Shown here: positions 50,400-61,400 of the stretch, one piece after another | Numbering within the stretch: the stretch's first letter is position 1 | Layout of the letters: every line of letters begins with the position of its first letter | NCBI GenBank assembly: GCA_028877215.1 | Contig: JAPPFJ010000029.1 | Coordinates: 124,001 to 188,000 of the forward strand | Length of the DNA stretch: 64,000 bases | Origin: Gemmatimonadota bacterium | Lineage (GTDB): Bacteria > Latescibacterota > UBA2968 > GCA-2709665 | Direction of reading: 5' to 3' | Program-made: the position numbers and the translations under genes | Notes under the pieces: generated by a model | The model's database searches: none | Seen by the model: the letters and a program-made list of their open reading frames with translations, nothing else | Told to the model about the DNA's origin: nothing

Positions 50400-53300
50400 A
50401 TGCAAACCACCGGATTACGTCTCGGTGCGCGAAATGGCGCGAGCATTTGCATTCTCGCTCTAGCCTGCCTGATCCTCTTGCCGGCATTTGACGGTTACGC
50501 CTACGGTCGGGATTCCAACGACGTACCCTTCTGCGAGCCTATCGACCTCTCGCATCTGCATACCGAGGGATTCGATGCCGCGGCGAAGCAGGCATTTAGC
50601 TTGAACACTGGTGATGCCCGCACGGTGCGGGTGATCTACTTCGTACCCAGTGACCGCTCGTTTTCCATTACCGTGGAGGACTCGATAAAGAGGGCGGTAC
50701 GGCAGGTGCGGAGCTTTTTCACCGAACACATGAAGGCGCACGGATTTGACCTCAACGCCATCAACATTGAAACAGCGGACGACGGCGAGCCGCAGATCCA
50801 TCGTGTTACGGGACAACATCCTAACAACCACTACGCCGACAATATGCATTCCGCTGTCTTCAGGGAGATCCGCCAGGACTACGACACCCGGGAGAACATC
50901 TATATCGCCTTCATCGACAATAGCCGCCGCTTTACACCGCGCGGAGGCAGAAACGGGAAAACCGGCGGAGAGGCGTCCATGCGACTGGATTTTGACTGGC
51001 AGACGGTGGCGCATGAACTGGGACACGGGTTTGGCTTACACCACGATTTTCGGAATTATTCGTACGTCATGTCATATGGAAGCGAACCGATCAGTTTATC
51101 GTTATGCAACGCACAGTTCCTTTCCGTGCATCCATACTTCAATCCCGGGATAACAACCGAATCGACGGCCAGTCCCACCGTCGAACTCATTTCGTCACGT
51201 AAGTTTCCACCGAACGAGGAAGACATCGATGTTCAATTCAAAGTGGCGGATAGGGACGGGCTTCAACAGTTGATTCTATTTACGATGACGCCGCTCATTA
51301 ACTGGGGTGGTGGATTCCCTGAAGTCAAGTCGTGGCGTGGAATGGCGAAGGAGTTAGATGCCGTCATTGACTTCCAGTACGCACGCGACGCCGTGGGGAT
51401 GATACATAACCCCGATGTGGAGAGGATTCATGTTAATGCCGTAGACACGGATGGAAACGTCGGGCAGGCGTGGTTCAATCTCGTGAGTATTTCGCCATAC
51501 CATTACGCCACGCTCAGTGGGCATACGCACCGGGTCGTCGGCGTGCTTTTCTCTCCCGTCGGCAAGGTCGTGGCTTCAGGTTCACACGATAATACGATCA
51601 GGCTGTGGGACGTTGCAACGGGAGCAATTCTTGCAACCCTTCAGCAACCGGATGCCGTCAATTCGGTGGCGTTTTCGCCCGACGGCTCCACGATCGCTTC
51701 CGGATCATACGATGGGAATGTCCACCTTTGGGCGGTTGCGACCGGACAACTCATAGCCACACTTGAAGGACAGGCCGGTGAAGTATGGTCCGTTTCGTAT
51801 TCACCCGATGGTTCGACCCTCGCATCCTTGTCATCCGATGGCAAGATCCGGCTGTGGGAAGTCGAAACGAGAAAGACTAACACAACACTCTCGGGCCCGC
51901 CCATCGGTGACGCGTCGGTTTTCTTCTCGCCGAACATGCTGTTTTCGCCGGACGGAACCATTCTTGCGTCCTGGTCGGGAGACACTAGGTTGAGGCTATG
52001 GGACGTGGCGACGGGTGCCAGCCTTGCAACCCTGACGCACTCACGCCTTGTCTCTTCGGCGTCGTTTTCGGCCGACGGCTCCAACATCGCTTCTGGATCA
52101 TACGATGGGAATGTCCACCTTTGGGCGGTTGCAACGGCGGAACATATCCATACACTGGAAGGTCACTCCGGGCCGGTCTCGTCGGTGTTGTTTTCACGTG
52201 ACGGTACGACCCTCGCTTCCGGTTCATACGACAAAACGGTCCGGATATGGCGAGTTGAAACGGGAAAGGCGGTCGCCTCGCTTACAGGACACGCGCAGGG
52301 TGTCGCGTCGGTGTTGTTTTCACCCGACGGAACCATACTTGCTTCCACGTCTCAGGACAATACAGTGAAGTTATGGGACGTTGCGACGGGCGCGAATCTT
52401 GCCACGCTTCGGCACGCAAACTTCGCCCCTTCGATGTCCTTTTCGCCAGATGGGAGACTTCTCGCTACTTCGGATAACAAAGCAGTCGAGTTGTGGGATC
52501 TTTCCACGTGGTCCCTACCCCGTGCGCAAACCGTGACGGTCATTTCGGGCGACAACCAGGAGGGCGCAACCGGCTCCGCGTTAGCTGATCCGCTGATCGT
52601 TGAAGTACGAGACCAGTTCGGTGATCCCATAGCGGGCGCCCAGGTCACGTTTACAGTCATTGCAGGCGATGGAAGCCTCACCGGCGGATTCACAACCGAG
52701 AATGTCACAACCGGTCCGGACGGCAGGGCGGAGATTCTCCTCACCCTCGGTCCCAATCCCGGACCCAATAACGTCAAGGCATCCATTACCGAACTCGCTG
52801 TAGAAACCTTCAACGCGGTGGGCATTGGAACCCCGGTCGTAACGGGTGACGCTCTTGATTATCCAACGTGGCATCTGCCACGTGGTGCCGCACTGCGCCT
52901 GGCCAGGGGTGCCATAGGCGAAAGCCAAAGGGCGGTCGCCTTTTCGCCTGACGGAAGGTTGGTTGCTGTTGCAAGTGGTATTGGAGTATGGCTCTATAAC
53001 GTGGAGAACCCGAAGAGATTCACGCTGCTGCCGTCAGGTGTCGTCCATTCGGTGTCTTTTTCACCGGACGGCAATACGCTTGTATCGTCCGGAGGTTCGG
53101 GTAGCGAAGGCGAAGTGAGGCTGTGGGACCTGGCAACGGAAACCCATACCCGCATACCCTTTCAAGAGGGTGACTTCACCAATCTACTGCTATCACCGGA
53201 TGGAAGAACCCTCGTGTACCATGGAGGCTATGCGACATTAAAGTTACGTGATTTGACGTCCGGCGATGGCGCGTGGACCATTGGGACTTACGAAGCGTTT

Positions 53301-54854
53301 GTGAACCATCCAACAAGCCTCACGTTTTCGCCGGATGGAGCCACCTTCGCTAGCGGGCATCGGGACGGGACGATCCGGCTATGGGACGTGGCAACGCGCG
53401 CCATTACCAAGATCATGGAAGGTCATCGTCGCGATATCGAGTCGGTGTCCTTTTCTCCGGATGCAGGTACGTTGGCATCGGCTTCCGCTGACGGTACGGT
53501 CAAGCTGTGGAACCTGGCGACCGGCAGAACATTAGTCACCGTCCGGGGAAGTTCGCAGCCCATAAGTGTGGCCTTTTCGCAAGATGGTGCGGCCCTTGCT
53601 TCGGGCTGGTGGGATGGAACAGTCAAGCTGATTGAAGTAACGGATGGGAAGATAAGTTCAAGCTTTGTCGGCCACGGGGATAATGTCAACGCGGTTTCAT
53701 TCGATCCGAGGGGTGGTGGCTTCGCCACGGCTTCGAGGGATGGCACCGTCAAGCTGTGGGATCTGGCCACCGGGAATTCCAGGACCCTTTTCGGCCATTC
53801 GGGTCCGATTTGGGGTATGGCATTTTCGCCCGACGGCATTACACTTGCTTCCCGTTCCGGTACATCCCAGGGAAAAGTCGAATTATGGGACGCTGTTACT
53901 GGAAGGATGATCGCCTCTCTTGGCGAGCAGAGGTGCTCGCCCGTTGGATCGTTATCCATCTCACCTGACGGGACAACGCTTGCGATCGGATCACAGGACA
54001 GCACGGTACGCTTATGGGACCTTGCCACTCTGACGAATTTCGCCATACTGGCACACGGAAGTCAGGTGGGGGCGGTTTCCTTTTCACCCGATGGCACTTT
54101 GCTCGCCTCTTCGGACGAGACAAGTACGGTCAGCCTGTGGAGCGTCAGGAACGAGGAGATAATCAGGAAGTTTTCGGGCGTAAACGATTGGGTCACAATG
54201 CTGGTTTTCTCGCCAGATGGATCAACTTTGGCGTCAGGGTTGCGCAACGGCGAGATTAGGGTGTGGGACGTGACGACGGGCGCAGTTATCTGTGACTTCA
54301 ATGACCATTCTTCGCCGGTAATCTCGATGGCCTTTGTGCAGGAAGGTACAGTACTTGCTTCCGGGTCTTTCAGCGGCGAGATCAAGCTTTGGGAACTGGC
54401 GACGGGGACGCCCAGCGCCACTCTGGAAGGAACGCGGAAAAAAAGCCTGGCATTCTCACCCGACGGCACGATGTTCGTCACACGGCAGCATAAAACGGTG
54501 AAGCTGTGCGACATGTCCACGGGCGCGGATATCGCGACCTTTCCGGGGCACAATCACCAAGTCCTTAGCGCGATATTCACACCAGATGGCAGGACACTCG
54601 CGACGGGATCTTATGATGGCACAATCCTGCTCTGGGACCTGGCGCCGTATCGCGAATCCGAGACTCCCAATTCTGATTTTAACGCCGATGGCGCCGTCGG
54701 CTTTGCCGACTTCATTCAGTTCGCGGCGAATTTCGGATTAGGCCAAGGCGATTCCGGTTATGACGCGCGATACGATCTGGACGGCAACGGCGCGGTGGGA
54801 TTCTCGGATTTTCTGATTTTCGCGGGGGACTTCGGGAAGACCGCGAAGAATTAG
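50400..54854 (+). CDS. Secreted metzincin-like metalloprotease fused to WD40 propellers and a dockerin-like tail
   Basis: 1484 residues from the ATG at 50400, about 9 nt after AAGGAGAGGAG. A signal peptide (ICILALACLILLPAFDGYAYG) ends near residue 35. Residues 40-290 form a zinc-protease domain with HELGHGFGLHHD from residue 205. This is the HExxHxxGxxHD metzincin motif, with a Met-turn-like YVMSYG shortly after. WD40 repeats run from about 370 to 705 (for example NTIRLWDVATG). A Big-1/invasin-like Ig domain follows (about 708-815, DPLIVEVRDQFGDPIAGAQV), then a second WD40 block (about 820-1415). The last 60 residues hold two EF-hand-like loops, DFNADGAVGFADFIQFAANF and DLDGNGAVGFSDFLIFAGDF, a dockerin-like module. 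It should be secreted, calcium-binding and protein-binding. The paralogue at 62674 begins the same way. Confidence 0.8.
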   Translation: MQTTGLRLGARNGASICILALACLILLPAFDGYAYGRDSNDVPFCEPIDLSHLHTEGFDAAAKQAFSLNTGDARTVRVIYFVPSDRSFSITVEDSIKRAVRQVRSFFTEHMKAHGFDLNAINIETADDGEPQIHRVTGQHPNNHYADNMHSAVFREIRQDYDTRENIYIAFIDNSRRFTPRGGRNGKTGGEASMRLDFDWQTVAHELGHGFGLHHDFRNYSYVMSYGSEPISLSLCNAQFLSVHPYFNPGITTESTASPTVELISSRKFPPNEEDIDVQFKVADRDGLQQLILFTMTPLINWGGGFPEVKSWRGMAKELDAVIDFQYARDAVGMIHNPDVERIHVNAVDTDGNVGQAWFNLVSISPYHYATLSGHTHRVVGVLFSPVGKVVASGSHDNTIRLWDVATGAILATLQQPDAVNSVAFSPDGSTIASGSYDGNVHLWAVATGQLIATLEGQAGEVWSVSYSPDGSTLASLSSDGKIRLWEVETRKTNTTLSGPPIGDASVFFSPNMLFSPDGTILASWSGDTRLRLWDVATGASLATLTHSRLVSSASFSADGSNIASGSYDGNVHLWAVATAEHIHTLEGHSGPVSSVLFSRDGTTLASGSYDKTVRIWRVETGKAVASLTGHAQGVASVLFSPDGTILASTSQDNTVKLWDVATGANLATLRHANFAPSMSFSPDGRLLATSDNKAVELWDLSTWSLPRAQTVTVISGDNQEGATGSALADPLIVEVRDQFGDPIAGAQVTFTVIAGDGSLTGGFTTENVTTGPDGRAEILLTLGPNPGPNNVKASITELAVETFNAVGIGTPVVTGDALDYPTWHLPRGAALRLARGAIGESQRAVAFSPDGRLVAVASGIGVWLYNVENPKRFTLLPSGVVHSVSFSPDGNTLVSSGGSGSEGEVRLWDLATETHTRIPFQEGDFTNLLLSPDGRTLVYHGGYATLKLRDLTSGDGAWTIGTYEAFVNHPTSLTFSPDGATFASGHRDGTIRLWDVATRAITKIMEGHRRDIESVSFSPDAGTLASASADGTVKLWNLATGRTLVTVRGSSQPISVAFSQDGAALASGWWDGTVKLIEVTDGKISSSFVGHGDNVNAVSFDPRGGGFATASRDGTVKLWDLATGNSRTLFGHSGPIWGMAFSPDGITLASRSGTSQGKVELWDAVTGRMIASLGEQRCSPVGSLSISPDGTTLAIGSQDSTVRLWDLATLTNFAILAHGSQVGAVSFSPDGTLLASSDETSTVSLWSVRNEEIIRKFSGVNDWVTMLVFSPDGSTLASGLRNGEIRVWDVTTGAVICDFNDHSSPVISMAFVQEGTVLASGSFSGEIKLWELATGTPSATLEGTRKKSLAFSPDGTMFVTRQHKTVKLCDMSTGADIATFPGHNHQVLSAIFTPDGRTLATGSYDGTILLWDLAPYRESETPNSDFNADGAVGFADFIQFAANFGLGQGDSGYDARYDLDGNGAVGFSDFLIFAGDFGKTAKN

Positions 54855-55096
54855 AGTCTTACAGTAAGACTTCAAGGCAAGATGCGTACATGTTTGATCA
54901 TGCTGCTTGGTTCAAGGTTGTGTGATTTCGGTATAGGGTCAGGGAAGTGTCAAGCGTGCGTTGTCCGGATTGTGTGACGAGCCATCGTCTGGACCGAGGG
55001 ATTTTGGCAATCAAGTCGCGGACGTGCAGTCGTTTGAGGAGTCGGCTAACTGCGCTGGCTTGGCGTCTGCCCGCGCTGCGCGCGCCTTACACACGT

Positions 55097-55269
55097 CGAC
55101 GCGCTGCGATTCCTCAAGAAAGCACCGCAAGTTCACGGTCCTCACAAACGTCCACTGCGACGGTATCGCTGCCTCTAACCGCAAACTCTGCGTAACGTTC
55201 GACGCCATCTATACAGCGGAGGACATCGGCGCCTACAAGCCGGGCGACGCCAACTTCGAGTACCTGTCT
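55097..55269 (+). pseudogene. HAD hydrolase fragment (middle part), frameshifted
   Basis: This stretch reproduces 49562-49735 of the intact HAD gene: DALRFLKK, a frameshift, then VLTNVHCDGIAASNRKLCVT and AEDIGAYKPGDANFEYLS. The nucleophile-bearing N-terminus is missing. Similarity may begin weakly from about 55040. The last 42 bp (55222-55263) are repeated at 61799-61840 on the far side of the giant gene. Confidence 0.75.
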
Positions 55270-55403
55270 CAAACGAACAGGTACATAACTTGCTCCCTTG
55301 ATGAATGTTATGTGACGACTATCGGAAACCTTACGCGAAGAGTATTTCACTATTTTCTTACACCGCGTAAAGGGATGTCTTCGCACGATCTAGCGTTTAG
55401 AGA

Positions 55404-58400
55404 ATGCGTTTCCTTGTCTTTGGACATTCGCTCTCATGGCTACTGCAAACCGTTGGTTTCACACTCGGCGCCGCAGTTTTGTTGTGCCTGTTGTCGTTCG
55501 TCCTTCCGTGGTCGCCGTCCACACAACCTATCGGGTTTTCCGTCACGCTGGACCTGGACGCCGCCGCGGGCGACCAGGCGGTCTCCTTCCTTGACCTCCT
55601 TCCCGATCAGCCTTTCTCCGTAGAGATCTTCGGCACGGACATCCAGGGCGCCACCCGCGTCTCCGCGCGCTTGCGTTTCGACGCGGCCCAGGTTGAGTAC
55701 GAGGACTTCGATCCCGGCGACGCGTTGCCGAACGCGCACGCCGTTGCGCAGCCTGGCTCCTCGTGGGTCAGTATCCGCGTGTCGTCGTTGACCGGTTCGG
55801 CGGCCATGAATACGGGTTGGGTCGGCACGGTACGTTTCCGTACGACGGCTGCGTTTTCGGACACAGAAGTGTGGCTTGCAGACGCGGAACTTGCCCGTGG
55901 CGGGCAGACCGAGACGATTTCTCCTGCCATTGGCGTGGCGCTGCAGGTGGTCGCGGCACCTTCTCCGGACTTCGACGGCGACGGTGTGGTGGGCTTCTCG
56001 GACTTCGTGGCCTTTGCGGGTGTTTTCGGGTCGCAGCGTGGCGACGGCAAGTACGTGGCGGCCAACGACCTGAACAACGACGGCGGCATCGGTTTCGACG
56101 ACTTTCTGATCTTCGCCAGCAACTTCGGTAAAAATCCCAATCGCGCTCCTTCTTTCGGCGCGGCGCTGCAGGTGACGCGTATCGTGGAAGAGAACACGCC
56201 TCCTGGAAAGCCCATCGGGAACCCGGTCACGGCCACGGACGCCGACGGAAATTCCCTTACTTACCGCGTGCGTGGCGTACACGCGAACAGCTTTGCCATC
56301 GACGCGGGCACAGGTCAGCTTCTCACAAGGGACGGAACCACGTATGACCACGAGGCCAGGGACAGGTATTCCGTGACGGTACGCGTAAGCGACGGGCAGC
56401 GCGGCCGCGCCACGGTTGTGGTGGGCATTACCGTGACAGACGTGGACGAACCCCCTTCCGCCGCGCCAGACAGCGTGCGGGTCGCCTCTCGCCACGGCGC
56501 GCTTGCCGTGACGTGGACGGCGTCGCTGGACGAGATGGGCAAACCCCCCGTAAGCGGGTACGAGGTGGGGCATAAGCCGACAGAGGCTCACGTGTGGCGG
56601 GAGGGGCTGCAGGTGGAAGGCCGCACGGACACCAGCGTGACGATTACGGGTCTGCCCAACGAACAGGCGTTTCACGTGCGTGTGCGCACGGTGAACGACG
56701 AGGGCTCCAGCCCCTGGTCGGAGAGTGTTGCCGGTGTGGCCACGGCGGGTCTCCTGTCCCTTGGCGTGTTCGGCGACGTGTCGATAGACGTAGACAGCGT
56801 CGTGCGAGTGAACCTCGCCAGCCTGTTCACACGGCCTGCTCTCGGGACGCTGACGTACGGCGCGACGTCGTCCAACGAGGGGGTTGCCACGGTCACCGTG
56901 GCGGATACAATGGCGACAGTGCACGGCGTGGCAGCTGGTCGTGCGACTCTCATCGCCACGGCCAGGGACGTGTACGGCGACAGCGCGCAGACAAAGTTAG
57001 GCGTGGTCGTAACGAAAACGTCGCCGCCACCGCAAGACAATCGGCCGCCTACCTTCGACGACGGGGACAACACGTCGCGCACCCTGGCGGAGAACACGCC
57101 CGCACGCCGGCCCATCCAGCATCCGGTGCGCGCCACCGACCCGGACGATGACCTCGTGACGTATAGACTGTCGGGGCCGGACTCCGCCAGTTTCGCCGTT
57201 GACACGGGTACAGGGCAACTGCGTACGTTGTCGGGCATCATATATGACTTCGAGGACAACGACCGGTATTCCATAGTCCTGGAAGGCAGCGATCCTTACG
57301 GTGAATCCGCCACGATCGGCGTCACCGTACACGTGTCCGACGTGGACGAGCCGCCCGAGGTTCCCGCCGCACCGGTGGTCCAGCCCGCGTCGACGACCAG
57401 CCTGGCGGTCGCGTGGGACGCACCGGACAACACGGGTCCGGATATCACCGACTACGACGTGCAATATCGGAAGAGCGGCAGCTTCATCCCCCATTCGCAC
57501 ATAGGGCCAGGGACGAGTGCGACCATCATCGACCTCGACGTCAACACCCGCTACGAGGTGCAGGTGCGGGCAACCAACGACGAAGGGACCTCCCAATATT
57601 CCCGATCCGGCTTCGGCGTCACGAGTTCCAACCTCCCGCCGGTGTTCGACGAGGGACAAAGCACCACGCGAGAGGTGGCAGAGAATACCGGCGGTGTGCA
57701 GGACCTGGGCACGCCCCTGCGGGCGAACGACCCGGAAAACACCGCGGTGACGTACAGCCTTTCCCGCGGCGACACCGGGAGCTTCGACATCGATGAGAAT
57801 ACTGGGCAGCTGCAGACGAAAACCGGCGTGACCTACGACTTCGAGACGAAGGACCGCTATTCGGTCACGGTGGAAGCGCAGGACGAACAGGGCGGGCGTG
57901 CGACGATCTCCGTTATCATAAACGTGACCGACGACGACAGCGAACAGCCGGATGCGCCCGGCAAGCCCACGATCACGGCGCAGACGCTGAACAGCCTGTC
58001 CATCCGCTGGACGGCCCCCGCCAACACCGGGCCTGCCATCAACGACTACGACGTGCAATACAGGCAGGGAAGCAGCGGTACTTTCATCGACTGGCGGCAC
58101 ACGGGGCCCGGGACGACCACGACCATCACCGGCCTGAACCCGAACACCGCGTACCAGATGCAGGTGATGGCGCGTTCTCCTGAAGGTGAAAGCCCCTGGT
58201 CCGAGTCGGCAGACGCCAGGACCGTGGCCAACCGCTCGCCGACGTTCAACGAGGGCACGAGTACAACGCGTTCCTTCGCTGAGAACACGACGGGCACACG
58301 CGACATCGGCAACCCGCTCACCGCCAGGGATACCGACGGCGGCACGCTCACCTACGCCCTCGAAGGCACCGACCGGGACGCCTTCGATCTCGACGGCAAC

Positions 58401-61400
58401 CAGCTGCGAACCCTTTCGGGACAGACCTACGACTTCGAGGCGAAGCCACATTATGACGTCATCGTACGCGTCGAAGACGGGCAGGGCGGCAGCAGTACCA
58501 TCGAGGTCACCATCAACCTGACGGACCAGCAGGAAAAACCCGGTACCCCCGACGCGCCCGGCGTCTCCGCGGCCTCGTCCACGATCCTGGAAGTGACATG
58601 GGACGAACCCGCAAACACGGGCCCCGACATCAACGACTACGACGTGCAGTACCGGGAAGGGGCCAGCGGCGGCTTCACCTCGTGGACACACAACAGCGCA
58701 CAGCGCAGCGCAACCCTCACGGGCAGGACACCGGGCACAAGCTACCAGGTGCAGGTACTGGCGCGCTCACCCGAAGGCGCAAGCGACTGGTCCGAGTCCG
58801 GCACGGGCAGCACTCATGACAACGGCCTGCCCGTGTTTGCCGACGGAAGCAGCGCAACCCGCACCCTGGCCGAGAACACGACGGGCGTACACAACATCGG
58901 GGATCCGGTGGGCGCCATGGACCCGGAGATGACCACACTCACGTACGCGCTGGAAGGTACGCACGCGGACTCCTTCTCCATCGACACCCGCAGTGGCCAG
59001 CTCAAGACCCGAACAGGCCGGAACTACGACTTTGAGGCCCTGTCTCGCTATTCGTTGAACGTGAAGGCCACCGACGGCCACGGCGGAGAGAGCACCATCC
59101 CAGTGTCCATCGACCTGACGGATCTGAACGAGGTGCCCGTGTTCACGAGCCCATCGACGTTCGAAGCGGCGGAGAACCAGTCCTTCGCTGGCACGGTCAG
59201 TGCCGACGACCTGGACCAGGGCGATGCCATCACCGCTTACACCCTCGCGGGCGGCGCCGACCAGGGTCTGTTCGAGATCAACAGCGCCGGGACGCTGTTC
59301 TTCAAGGAGAACCCCGACTTTGAAAGTCCTTCGGACGAGGGTCTGAACAGACAGTACAACGTGGCCGTGGCCGCAACAGGCGGTGCCGGAGGCCGCGCCT
59401 TGACCGCACGGCAGTCGATCGCCATCACCCTTACCGACGAGAACGAATCGCCGGTTTTCACCATTGAAGACACCTTCAAGGTCACCGAGAATACCCGTTT
59501 CGCCGGACGAATGGAGGCCCAGGACGTCGATGCCGGTGATGTCATTACCGGCTACGCTGTCACCGGCGCCGCCGACGGGTACCTGTTCGAGATCGCCAGC
59601 ACGAACCAGTTGCGCTTTAAGGAGGATCCCGACTTCGAAACTCCCGCGGATGCAGGGAGCAACAACGCCTACAGCGTGGTAGTGGAGGCGACCGGCGGCA
59701 GTGGCACCCGCGAACTGCAGGCCATCAAGTCGGTCGTCGTCCTCGTGGAGGATGACGTCGAACCGCCGGGCAAGCCGGACCCGCCCACGGTAAGTAAAGA
59801 GACGGAGCGCAGCCTGACCGTGATCTGGACGGCGCCTGACAACAGCGGTCCCGTTATTACCAACTACCACGTGCAGTACAGGCAAGGCGTCACCGGGGCC
59901 TTCACGGAGTGGCCGGACACCGGCCCGTCCCTTTCTCGTACGATCACCGACGTGAGTTCGGGCGAAATCTACCGGATCCAGGTACAGGCGCAGAACGACG
60001 AAGGGAAGGGTCCATGGTCCGACCTGGCCTACGGACTGATCCTCCCGCCGCCGGTGGTTTCTTCGCCGACACCGGCCTTCACGCCCGCACCGGAAGAGGA
60101 CCATGTCTTCGATCAGCCGGTGACTCATTCCTACAGCGGCGACTACGCGAGTACGCTGGACCCCGGCGACCATACCCGCACCCACGTAAAGTACGACGAC
60201 GGCACGCTCGAGCCGGCGACCGGTACCGCGGGGATCGCCATCGCCAACAAGAACGCAGGTACCGAGTACCACGCGATCACGATCGGTGACAGCGCCGCGA
60301 TCAATGCAAGTGGAAGCGTCGCGGCCAACATCACAACCGAGGGCAACTCCGGCAACCTTCGGATCCTGAACCAGGGCTCCGTTACTCTCGATAGCGCGGG
60401 AATTGGCATCCGCGCGGTCATGAAGGCCTCCCCCGCCAACATACGCCTCGTTAACGACGGAGACATCACGCTGAACGGTCTCACCGCCGTACCTGATTCG
60501 GCTCAATCCAACCATCGTCTTGTGGTAGGGAGCCTCAACAAGGCGGCGGAGCCCCACGACTTCCTTAACTACAGCCACAAGGTCGAGTTGTTCAACATGC
60601 CAGACGGCCAACTCATCGCCACCGGTCCCTACAACGAACGGGTTGACGGCCTGAAGGCGGAGACCGGGAGCGGACACCTCACACGGCTTGTCAACTATGC
60701 GGAAGGCGTGATCAGGATCGAAGGAGAGGGCGCGCGCGGGATCTCGGCTCAGAGTCTCTGGGGAGCGTCACAGGGTCTCAACTTCGGCTCAATCGAAATC
60801 AACGGTTTATTCGCGATAGGCCTGCACACGGGAAACTGCTCGCCGTGGCCGTTCGCGAACAATGGTTGCCATGGGGCCCTGGATGAGATCGTACCCGACC
60901 GGTCCAGCTTCGTGCCGGGCGACGTCTACGCGAGGAACTACAGCAATGCCTCCATCACCACGAGGGCGAACACACGCACGGACGACACGCGACCGCACCG
61001 CCACGGATACGGAATCAGCGCGAGGACTCAGAATGCCGGCCGTGTAATCGCGATCAACGAGGGGACGATCGATACCGAGGGAAGGCGGAGTCATGGTATA
61101 TATGCATACGGTTACCATAATCGCAGAGATCTCGATGACGATACGTACCCCGATATTCCGGACTACCCCGACACGTGGGAGCACGATGGCGTTCACGTGG
61201 TGAACACCGGCACAATCACCACGGACGGAGAGGAAGCCCACGGTATTCGTGCTGAGCATCACCGAGGCGGCGAGATCAGGGTATTCAACACCGGGAATGT
61301 CTTGGCGACGAGCAAGCACTCAAGGGCGGCGGAATCTACGTGGTCAGCGGGAATTTCGATAGCGGCGATGGGTGCGGACGTTCCCGGACCGGGATGCGAG

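Noticed and set aside
56997..60677. Two long minus-strand open frames (564 and 636 codons) opposite the giant adhesin gene
   Set aside because: They mirror the repeated cadherin/FN3 coding pattern, so their own 'repeats' are only the complement of the sense repeats.
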